5,848 nucleotides of DNA from Akkermansia sp. Lineage in GTDB: Bacteria > Verrucomicrobiota > Verrucomicrobiia > Verrucomicrobiales > Akkermansiaceae. Where the stretch lies: contig JAIFNK010000276.1 of assembly GCA_020047775.1 (NCBI GenBank), positions 1-5,848 of the forward strand, given 5' to 3'. The number at the start of each line of letters is the position of its first letter. Position 1 is the stretch's first letter. The position numbers were made by a program, and so were the translations under genes. Below, one piece after another: positions 1 to 5,634 of this stretch. The notes beneath the pieces were generated by a model. It worked only from the letters and a program-made list of their open reading frames with translations, was not told where the DNA came from and did no database searches.

Positions 1-659
1 GCCTGAAAAAACAATTCGATAACGGGAAAGTCATCGCCCTGCGCGGTCTCGATCTGGAAATCCGGCAGGGCGAGTTCGTGGCGATCGTCGGCCAGAGCGG
101 CTGCGGCAAGAGCACGCTGCTCCAGATGCTCGGCTCGCTGGACGCGCCGACCGAGGGACGCCTGAACTACCGCGGCAACTCGATTCCCGACATGGCGGAC
201 CATGCGGCTTACCGCTCCCGCGAGATTGGTTTCGTTTTCCAGGCGTTTCATTTGCTGCCGACTTTCACGGTGGTGGAAAACGTCCAGATCCCGATGTTCG
301 AAGGGAAACTCTCGCGCTCCGAGCGCAGGGCGCGGGCCGTCGAACTGTTGGAATCCGTGGGCCTCGGCCATCGGCTGAATCACTACCCATCCGAACTCTC
401 CGGCGGTGAGCGTCAGCGTGTCGCGATCGCCCGCGGCCTCGCTAACAAACCTTCCGTGGTGCTCGCCGACGAACCGACCGGCAACCTCGACAGCGAGAGC
501 GCCGTGCAGATCATCGACCTGTTGCTCGATCTTCATGGCAAGCTGGGCGTGACGCTGGTGCTCGTCACCCACGATCTATCCGTCGCCGGGCGCGCCTCCC
601 GGACGATCCGCATGAAAGACGGCCGCGTCATTTCGGACCAGCTTGCCGCTTCCAAGTAA
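1..659 (+). CDS. ABC transporter ATP-binding protein, LolD/MacB type (5' partial)
   Basis: Cytoplasmic ATPase that powers a MacB/LolCDE-type (type VII) transporter. The reading frame is open to the left edge (first complete codon at position 3), so the true start lies outside. The 25 codons before GTG 78 encode typical ABC sequence (ALRGLDLEIRQGEF), so GTG 78 is not the start. All nucleotide-binding motifs are present: Walker A GQSGCGKST (90-116), Q-loop Gln in FVFQAFHLLP (codon 240-242), signature LSGGE (396-410), Walker B VVLADE followed by PTGNLD (from 456), and the switch His in LVTHD (570-572). The FVFQ-F-LLP, T-x-x-ENV and ADEPTGNLD wording is characteristic of the LolD/MacB/FtsE branch. 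About 218 residues are visible; the family is usually 220-240, so only a few are missing. The stop is 13 bases before the permease ATG, which suggests one operon. The substrate cannot be read from this subunit. Confidence 0.95.
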   Translation, partial: LKKQFDNGKVIALRGLDLEIRQGEFVAIVGQSGCGKSTLLQMLGSLDAPTEGRLNYRGNSIPDMADHAAYRSREIGFVFQAFHLLPTFTVVENVQIPMFEGKLSRSERRARAVELLESVGLGHRLNHYPSELSGGERQRVAIARGLANKPSVVLADEPTGNLDSESAVQIIDLLLDLHGKLGVTLVLVTHDLSVAGRASRTIRMKDGRVISDQLAASK

Positions 660-672
660 CACGATTTTTTCA

Positions 673-1788
673 ATGACCTTCTTCACCATCGTCCTTCGCA
701 GCCTGACCCGGCGCCCTGTCCGCACCTGCCTCACACTGGTCGGGATTTCCATTGGCATCGCCGCGGTGGTGACCTTGGTCGGCATGGCGTGGGGCTATGA
801 AAAAGGCATCGGCAAGCAACTCGACGTGGTCGGCGTGGATGTGGTCGTGAGCAACATGAGCGGCGGCCTGATGCCCAAGATGTTCGACGAATCGCTGGAG
901 GAGAAGGTCGCCAAGCTGCCACGGGTCACGGAAACGACGACGGTCCTGATGCAGATGTTGAGCGTGGAGGACGCGCCTATCATGATGATCTCGGGCCGCA
1001 AGTGGGGCGGATTCACCTGGGATAAAATGAAAGTCATCGACGGTCGCCTGCCCAAGGACGGTCACGAAAAGGTGGTCATACTCGGCAAGCTGGCTGCGGA
1101 AGTGCTCAAGAAAAAAGTGGGCGACACCGTGCAGATCGAAGCCGATGAACTCGCGGTTGTCGGCATCGTGGATGGCCAGGCGATGGTCGAGAACGGCACG
1201 ATTTTCCTGTCCCTCGCGGTGATGCAGGAAGTCACCGGAAACCCGGGAAAAATCAATTTTCTGGATATCCGGGTGCCCCCGGGTACTCCGAAATCCGAAA
1301 TCGACCTGCTGTGCCAGGACGTCAAGGTCATCTTCCCGGAAGGCCGGGCGATGGTCGCCAGCGAAGTGGTCGGCACCAGCCAAGGCTTCCGCGTGGCGCG
1401 GGCGATGAGCTGGAGCACGTCGCTGTTAGCCATCATCGTGGGCGTGCTCGGGGTGATGAACACGATGCTGATGACCGTTTTCGAGCGCACCCACGAGATC
1501 GGCATCCTGCTGGCGGTCGGCTGGCGGAAGCGGCGCATCGTTTACATGGTGTTGTGCGAGTCCGCGTTGTTAGGCCTGCTCGGCGGACTTGTCGGCGCGA
1601 CGCTCGGTGCGCTCGGCCTCGTCACCCTGGGGGCCTTGCCGGGCGTCCGTGGGTTTGTGGAACCGGACATCAGCCTCAAGCTGATGCTCATTTCCATCGC
1701 CATCGCCGTCGTCGTCGGCGTGATCAGCGGTCTTTATCCCGCATGGCGCAGCTCGCGCCTCTCGCCGAGCCTCGCGCTTCAAAGTTAA
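673..1788 (+). CDS. ABC transporter permease, MacB/FtsX family
   Basis: Inner-membrane subunit of 371 residues that partners the ATPase just upstream. It has the MacB layout. One N-terminal membrane helix lies at about residues 18-40 (TLVGISIGIAAVVTLVG). A periplasmic domain follows at about 41-245. Three C-terminal helices lie near 248-270, 290-322 and 334-356. The stretch NTMLMTVFERTHEIGILLAV (263-282) is the conserved FtsX-domain segment with the cytoplasmic coupling helix, and the C-terminus GLYPAWRSSRLSPSLAL matches the family ending. ATG 673 was chosen because MTFFTIVLRSLTRRPVRTCL is a normal start for these proteins. A TTG at 643 would overlap the ATPase gene by 17 bases and add ten unremarkable residues. 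No Shine-Dalgarno sequence is visible for either. MacB-type proteins act mechanically on periplasmic substrates; whether this one handles lipoproteins, peptides or drugs is open. Confidence 0.93.
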   Translation: MTFFTIVLRSLTRRPVRTCLTLVGISIGIAAVVTLVGMAWGYEKGIGKQLDVVGVDVVVSNMSGGLMPKMFDESLEEKVAKLPRVTETTTVLMQMLSVEDAPIMMISGRKWGGFTWDKMKVIDGRLPKDGHEKVVILGKLAAEVLKKKVGDTVQIEADELAVVGIVDGQAMVENGTIFLSLAVMQEVTGNPGKINFLDIRVPPGTPKSEIDLLCQDVKVIFPEGRAMVASEVVGTSQGFRVARAMSWSTSLLAIIVGVLGVMNTMLMTVFERTHEIGILLAVGWRKRRIVYMVLCESALLGLLGGLVGATLGALGLVTLGALPGVRGFVEPDISLKLMLISIAIAVVVGVISGLYPAWRSSRLSPSLALQS

Positions 1789-1803
1789 ATCCAACCCAAT
1801 CCC

Positions 1804-2595
1804 GTGAACTCAAAATCCCGATTTCTCCGCCACGTCCTGCTAGGCACCATGCTTCTTGCTTCGAGCGCCCTCGCGCAGGAAGCCGTACCTTCGGCGAAGG
1901 ATCTCGCCGCGCAGCTGAGCAGCAACATCCAAGACGGCTCCTCGCTCGTGCGGCTCAAGATGGAAGTCCGCCAGCCCGCTGCCGGCGGCAAGATGGTGCT
2001 GCAACTCCAGGTGAAATCCTGGCGCGCCAAGGGTTCCACTGACCTGGTCTATCATATTCTCTGGCCCAAGGAGCGCAAAGGCGAGGGCTTCCTGCTGCGC
2101 AAATCCGGCGACCGTGCGCCGACCGGCTCGTATTTCACCCTTCCGGATTCGCTGGTCACGCTTGCCGCCTCGAAAATGGACGACGGCATTTTCGGCAGCG
2201 ATTTGTCATACGACGATCTGGTGGAGAATTTCTTCGCTTGGGGAAACCAAGCCATCGTCGGCGCGGAAACCGTGGACCGGGTGCCGTGCCAGATTCTCGA
2301 ATCCAAGCCGGGCGGCGGCGATCACTCGGGGTATTCGAAAGTGCGTAGCTGGATCGATACCAAGCGCATGCTCCCGCTGCGGATTGAGAAGTATTCGGCC
2401 TCCGGCAAGCTGGCGAAGCGCGTCGACACCACGCGCGTGGCCAAGGACGATACCGGCAGGTCGGTGGCCGCCAGTTTTTCCATCCAGCGTCCGGGACAGG
2501 ATTCCGTAACGGAAATCGAAGGCTCCAACATCAAGCATGACGTGACCTTCACCGCGGCTGATTTCACCCCGGAGGCGCTCCGCACTCTCAAATAG
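1804..2595 (+). CDS. LolA-like outer membrane lipoprotein-sorting protein
   Basis: Secreted protein of 263 residues. Residues 1-24 form a Sec signal peptide: a basic start (KSRFLRH), a hydrophobic core (VLLGTMLLASS) and an ALA cleavage site before Gln25. The mature part resembles the LolA-like family annotated 'outer membrane lipoprotein-sorting protein': a strand-rich beginning, LVYHILWPKERKGEGFLLRK (81-100), the hallmark FGSDLSYDDLV (130-140), VPCQILESKP (160-169), and a strand pattern ending in SWIDTKRMLPLRIEKYSASG (182-201). There is no lipobox, so it is predicted to be a soluble periplasmic protein. GTG 1804 is the only usable start between the in-frame permease stop and Met16, and it alone gives a full signal peptide. 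It follows the permease by 15 bases, which suggests it receives or recognises what the transporter releases. It is not classical LolA by sequence, and the carrier role is inferred from fold and context. Confidence 0.87.
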   Translation: MNSKSRFLRHVLLGTMLLASSALAQEAVPSAKDLAAQLSSNIQDGSSLVRLKMEVRQPAAGGKMVLQLQVKSWRAKGSTDLVYHILWPKERKGEGFLLRKSGDRAPTGSYFTLPDSLVTLAASKMDDGIFGSDLSYDDLVENFFAWGNQAIVGAETVDRVPCQILESKPGGGDHSGYSKVRSWIDTKRMLPLRIEKYSASGKLAKRVDTTRVAKDDTGRSVAASFSIQRPGQDSVTEIEGSNIKHDVTFTAADFTPEALRTLK

Positions 2596-2601
2596 ACCGC
2601 C

Positions 2602-3717
2602 ATGGAAAACCTCAAGCCGATGGGGGCTGTCACCGCCCTATATGCCCCGGACCAGCATGATTTGGCCGAGGCCATCATCGCGAGTTTGAGCCGCGCGATT
2701 TTCCACGAGAACGAGGCCAAGCCCGCAGGCAAGGGCAAGCTCTTCGTCGGGCGCTTCTCCCACAAACTCGTGCGGTGGACTACCCGCACGGCGAGTTCCC
2801 GGGATGAATCCGGCACCCGGATCACTCTTTTCAAAAACCGGCTGATCGAGCGGTCCGGCCATCCCTACGCGCAGGCGTTGCTCACCACTTCCCAGAGCGA
2901 AACCGCGGCCCTGGTCGAGGGCGGAGATCCGATGAACGGCCCGTACATGATGCTTTCCCCGGAAATCCGCAAAAACGGCGGCGTCTGGGACCGGATCTTC
3001 CTCGATTCGGTCCAGAGCAAGGACGTGCAAATCCGCTTCATCCACGAAACCCTCTCCACCTATCAGGCGGCGAGACGCCTGTTGGAGCGGGGCGAATCGG
3101 TGCGCATCAAGGCGGTGGCCGCCGGCACCGGACTCAGCCTGATTCTCGCTTACGACAAGCTCATCCGCGACGGCTTCGACGCCCAATCCATCACCGCCGT
3201 CATCGCGGATCGCGACCATTCTAACACAGCGAAATCCAGCCGCCTGCTAAGCAAGCTGGCCAGCACCCGCAACAACCCGCATGTCCCCGGAACCTCCCAT
3301 GGCATCTTCGCCGTGGCGGAGGATGTTTTCGAGGGGCCGGACCTGTCGGCCGCCATTCACCATGCGCCCTTCGACATCGTGACCGCCATCGGAATCCTCG
3401 AGTATTTCCAAGGGATTTCCCACGGCTCGACCGAGCAGCGGCTGATGCTCCACGAACCCGCCGAAGAACTAACCGCCAGCCATCTGGTGGAGCGGCTCGG
3501 CGAAATGACGGGCGTCGGCGGCTGCCTCATCGTCAATACTTACCGCGATCACGCGTGCATCCGGATTCTGGAGCATTTGGGCAAACGTTTCGATTTCCGC
3601 GACCGCAGTCACCTGAGGGATCTCCTCCTGCCGCTGAATTTCCGCTCACTCCATCTTGCCGGCTCGGGCCATATCTACGATGTTGAAGTTTTCGAAAAAT
3701 TGGCAGCCGGCGGGTGA
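2602..3717 (+). CDS. Putative class I SAM-dependent methyltransferase
   Basis: Protein of 371 residues without signal peptide or membrane helix, so probably cytoplasmic. The C-terminal half (about 165-365) has a Rossmann methyltransferase pattern: VRIKAVAAGTGLSLILAY (167-184) as the SAM-binding motif I, VIADRD (200-205) with acidic residues at the end of strand 2, FDIVTAIGILEYF (257-269) as the motif IV region, and GGCLIVNTYRDH (306-317) as a late core strand. Motif I is degenerate: AAGTG replaces the usual acidic-x-G-x-G-x-G. The N-terminal half (1-160) contains IFLDSVQSKDVQIRFIHETL (132-151), possibly a substrate or cap region, but I do not recognise a family for it. The style is loosely like the Methyltransf_20 group, which is not a firm assignment. 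ATG 2602 lies 6 bases after the LolA-like stop, with no other start between, implying co-transcription and possibly coupled translation. The methyl acceptor is unknown. Confidence 0.7.
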   Translation: MENLKPMGAVTALYAPDQHDLAEAIIASLSRAIFHENEAKPAGKGKLFVGRFSHKLVRWTTRTASSRDESGTRITLFKNRLIERSGHPYAQALLTTSQSETAALVEGGDPMNGPYMMLSPEIRKNGGVWDRIFLDSVQSKDVQIRFIHETLSTYQAARRLLERGESVRIKAVAAGTGLSLILAYDKLIRDGFDAQSITAVIADRDHSNTAKSSRLLSKLASTRNNPHVPGTSHGIFAVAEDVFEGPDLSAAIHHAPFDIVTAIGILEYFQGISHGSTEQRLMLHEPAEELTASHLVERLGEMTGVGGCLIVNTYRDHACIRILEHLGKRFDFRDRSHLRDLLLPLNFRSLHLAGSGHIYDVEVFEKLAAGG

Positions 3718-3750
3718 AACCGGTTTTACTTCCGGGGCACGGGATGGCAC

Positions 3751-3754
3751 AAGG
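3751..3754 (+). promoter_or_regulatory. Weak ribosome binding site of the esterase gene
   Basis: AAGG lies 9 bases before ATG 3764. It is the only purine-rich, Shine-Dalgarno-like element in the 46-base gap after the methyltransferase stop. It supports ATG 3764 over the upstream in-frame ATG 3656, which would sit inside the methyltransferase gene and put 36 hydrophilic residues before the signal peptide. Confidence 0.4.
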
Positions 3755-3763
3755 CATGGCGTC

Positions 3764-5410
3764 ATGCGAGCCGCCCACCCGATTCTGATAGCTTTTACAA
3801 TCCTCACGGCGGGGTGCGCGCGGTATTCATCGGTTAGTGAGATCCGCCCGGTCTATCGCTCGCCAACGGCCGCCGGGCAATTGATCGACGATTCTCTCAA
3901 GCGTCCTTCGCCACAGCCGTTGGTGCAAATGGGCCGCTATCTGGATGCCGCATCCGCGGCGGCGGGCGTATTGGAAAAACAACCGGGAGACCGGCCAGCG
4001 CTCGACGACTACAACTTCGCCGTGGCCCGCATTTTCGGAATCATCCACGACGCCGGCCTGCAGCCATGGAAGACGGCACTGCGGTGTCCGGGAGCCGGCA
4101 GGATCTGGAATTTCACGATCCCGCGCGACCCGCAGCCGGGACGGGATCCCGCCAATTTCGAGATCCGGCCGGCGGATGTTTTCGAGTTCAAAGGAACCCT
4201 CGTGACAGGGCGCACCCTCAAGGAAGGTCTCGGCGCGCCGCTGGTCGTGGTGGGTAAAGACGCCCACCCCGGGAAAATCGAAGCGTTTCAAGTGAGGCAC
4301 ATTTCTTACGGAATGACCGGGGTGCTCCACTTCAAGGGCAGCGACTGCACCGGGATGTTTCTCGATCCGTTAGCCGTCGAGGACATTCCCTTCGCAGGCC
4401 ACACCCAGCCGCTGGCAGCGGATTTCACCGCACCTTTGGCATTGGCCCTGGCGAGTCGGAATCCACGGCGAAAAGAACTCGACGGCCTCTTCCGGCCCGC
4501 GGAATTCGAGGCCAAGGCGCGCCTGGCATTGCTCCAACCCTACGACCCGGGGAAAATCCCGATCCTCTGCATCCACGGTCTCGGAGATTCCCAGGCGACC
4601 TGGGCTCCGCTGATCCAGACCCTCCGCAGTGATCCTGTCATCCGGAAGAACTATCAGTTCTGGTTTTTCAGCTATCCGACCGGCTATCCTTATCCATTGG
4701 CGGCATCGGTCCTGCGCCGCAGGTTGGACGCACTCAACACCCGCTTCCCGGATCACCGGAAACTCGTCGTCATCGGCCACAGCATGGGTGGCATGATCAG
4801 CCGCACCCTCATCACTGACAGCGGCATGAAACTTTGGAACGCCATCTACGACAAGCCGCCTGCGCAAATGCCGTTCTCCGCCGAGACCCGCAAGATCATG
4901 AGCGGGTCGCTGATCTTCAAGCCACGCAGCGACATCTCACGTGTCATCTTCGCCTCCGCCTCCCACCGCGGCAGCGATGTCGCTACTGATTTCCTCGGAC
5001 GTCTTGGCTCCCGCATCATCGGCAGCCCCGCCGGCCTCCTCCCGCACGATCCGGAAGTGCTTGCACTCGCCAAGCCGAACTCCACCGGCGAGAACCTGAA
5101 GCGCATGCCTAACAGTATTGATTTCCTCAAGCCGGAAAACCGCTTCGTCAGCACCCTGGCCGGCATCCCCACGGCACCCGGGATTCCCTACCACTCCATC
5201 ATCGGTGATCGCGGGAAAGGCGGGAATTTAGACCACGAGCCCCCCGTCAGTACGGATGGCATCGTACCTTACTGGAGCAGCCACCTCGACGGAGCGCGGA
5301 GCGAGCTCATCATTCCCAGCCACCATTGGACCAACCAGCATCCTCTGGGAATCGCTGAGGTTGAACGCATTCTGCATGAGCATTTGAGAAATCCCCGGGC
5401 GATGCGATGA
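3764..5410 (+). CDS. Lipoprotein alpha/beta hydrolase (esterase/lipase)
   Basis: Envelope-anchored esterase or lipase of 548 residues. ATG 3764 was chosen because it starts a lipoprotein signal peptide (MRAAHPILIAFTILTAGC), with Cys18 as the likely lipidated residue. Thr at -3 makes the lipobox slightly unusual. Residues 19-260 are not a domain I recognise; 55-105 look helical and mildly TPR-like (RYLDAASAAAGVLEKQPGD). The hydrolase core begins at IPILCIHGLGDS (265-276, oxyanion HG), continues with FWFFSYPTGYPYPL (299-312) and has the nucleophile elbow GHSMGG (338-343, Ser340). ASASHRGSDVA (397-407) is typical of this group. The probable acid is Asp498 in STDGIVPYWSSHLDGA and the base His521 in IPSHHWTNQHP, so the triad looks complete. 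The DGIVPYWSSHLDGA to SHHWTNQHP arrangement recalls large esterases common in Planctomycetes and Verrucomicrobia. The substrate is not predictable. It follows the methyltransferase by 46 bases on the same strand and may share its transcript. Confidence 0.88.
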   Translation: MRAAHPILIAFTILTAGCARYSSVSEIRPVYRSPTAAGQLIDDSLKRPSPQPLVQMGRYLDAASAAAGVLEKQPGDRPALDDYNFAVARIFGIIHDAGLQPWKTALRCPGAGRIWNFTIPRDPQPGRDPANFEIRPADVFEFKGTLVTGRTLKEGLGAPLVVVGKDAHPGKIEAFQVRHISYGMTGVLHFKGSDCTGMFLDPLAVEDIPFAGHTQPLAADFTAPLALALASRNPRRKELDGLFRPAEFEAKARLALLQPYDPGKIPILCIHGLGDSQATWAPLIQTLRSDPVIRKNYQFWFFSYPTGYPYPLAASVLRRRLDALNTRFPDHRKLVVIGHSMGGMISRTLITDSGMKLWNAIYDKPPAQMPFSAETRKIMSGSLIFKPRSDISRVIFASASHRGSDVATDFLGRLGSRIIGSPAGLLPHDPEVLALAKPNSTGENLKRMPNSIDFLKPENRFVSTLAGIPTAPGIPYHSIIGDRGKGGNLDHEPPVSTDGIVPYWSSHLDGARSELIIPSHHWTNQHPLGIAEVERILHEHLRNPRAMR

Positions 5411-5448
5411 TCTGCCATGAAAAGCACGCTCAGGCGGATTTCCCAGGC

Positions 5449-5463
5449 ACGGGCATTGCCCGT
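5449..5463. repeat. Short perfect hairpin after the esterase gene
   Basis: ACGGGC and GCCCGT form a perfect six-pair stem around the loop ATT, starting 39 bases after the esterase stop codon. The G+C-rich stem and position would suit a transcription terminator. However, what follows is AAAACCC on the + strand and GCCTGGG on the other, so there is no U-tract for intrinsic termination in either direction. It could be an mRNA 3' end-stabilising hairpin or chance. Confidence 0.4.
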
Positions 5464-5481
5464 AAAACCCGAATTTCAGAG

Positions 5482-5509
5482 TTGTCATTCAGACGGGCGT
5501 GAAGATAGT
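5482..5509 (+). promoter_or_regulatory. Weak candidate sigma-70 promoter for the PhoH gene
   Basis: TTGTCA (5482-5487) matches five of six bases of the -35 consensus. It is followed after 16 bases by GATAGT (5504-5509), which matches four of six bases of the -10 consensus. The -10 overlaps the left arm of the inverted repeat at 5502-5520, so a protein bound there could block it. Transcription would give a leader of about 120 bases. The match is modest and this is one of two competing promoter candidates here. Confidence 0.25.
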
Positions 5510-5520
5510 AAGCGTATCTT
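5502..5520. repeat. Inverted repeat, possible operator
   Basis: AAGATA and TATCTT are perfect inverted copies separated by seven bases (GTAAGCG). Equivalent bases are 13 apart, a bit more than one helical turn, which could suit a dimeric regulator. It lies in the AT-rich part of the intergenic region, overlaps a weak -10 element and sits 115 bases before the PhoH start. No regulator gene is visible in the window, so the operator role is a guess. Confidence 0.3.
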
Positions 5521-5552
5521 GAATAAAACAATTGAAGATTCGATGCCACGAA

Positions 5553-5569
5553 TTGGCACTGCGCGTGCT
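5553..5569 (+). promoter_or_regulatory. Candidate sigma-54 (RpoN) promoter
   Basis: TTGGCACTGCGCGTGCT matches the -24/-12 consensus YTGGCACG-N4-TTGCW at all but two defined positions (T for G at 5560, G for T at 5565). The invariant GG (5555-5556) and GC (5567-5568) have the required 10-base spacing. Transcription would begin near 5580, leaving a leader of about 55 bases before ATG 5635. No enhancer-binding regulator gene is visible, and such matches also arise by chance in G+C-rich DNA. Confidence 0.35.
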
Positions 5570-5634
5570 GGCGACGGGCTGGTGTCACGCACCCCGTCAC
5601 CCGTCGAAATACTCCAGCACTCCCACCCATCACG

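Larger units (their letters stand above)
5411..5634 (+). other. Intergenic control region before the PIN-PhoH gene
   Basis: This 224-base stretch separates the esterase stop from the PhoH-type start and is the longest gap in the window. An open frame from ATG 5417 to 5638 (73 codons) crosses it, but its product is polar and low in features, resembles nothing I know and overlaps the next start by four bases, so I do not call it a gene. The stretch contains a short perfect hairpin (5449-5463), an inverted repeat (5502-5520), an AT-rich segment around 5502-5540, a candidate sigma-54 promoter (5553-5569), and repeated ACGGG/CCCGT words. It is the natural place for a terminator of the upstream genes and a promoter of the downstream gene. 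No hairpin with a T-tract was found. Confidence 0.6.

Noticed and set aside
643..672. TTG 643 as the permease start, overlapping the ATPase gene
   Set aside because: It adds ten residues (MPLPSNTIFS) not typical of the family, and TTG is a rarer start; ATG 673 gives a normal MacB-type N-terminus.
670..1383. Minus-strand open frame of 237 codons
   Set aside because: It lies antisense inside the permease gene, and its His- and Asp-rich composition is typical of the reverse complement of G+C-rich coding DNA.
1311..2042. Plus-strand open frame of 243 codons spanning the end of the permease and the start of the LolA-like gene
   Set aside because: It is an Arg-, Pro- and His-rich shadow in another frame and conflicts with two well-supported genes.
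3717..3726. Ten-base palindrome AAACCGGTTT at the methyltransferase stop codon
   Set aside because: It has no loop, so it cannot form a terminator hairpin, and a single palindrome of this length without other context is not convincing as a regulatory site.
3656..3763. Longer N-terminus for the esterase starting at ATG 3656
   Set aside because: It would overlap the methyltransferase gene by 62 bases and place 36 polar residues ahead of a clear lipoprotein signal peptide that starts at ATG 3764.
3827..4330. Minus-strand open frame of 167 codons
   Set aside because: It is an antisense shadow of the esterase N-terminal region with an Arg- and Gly-rich product and no recognisable domain.
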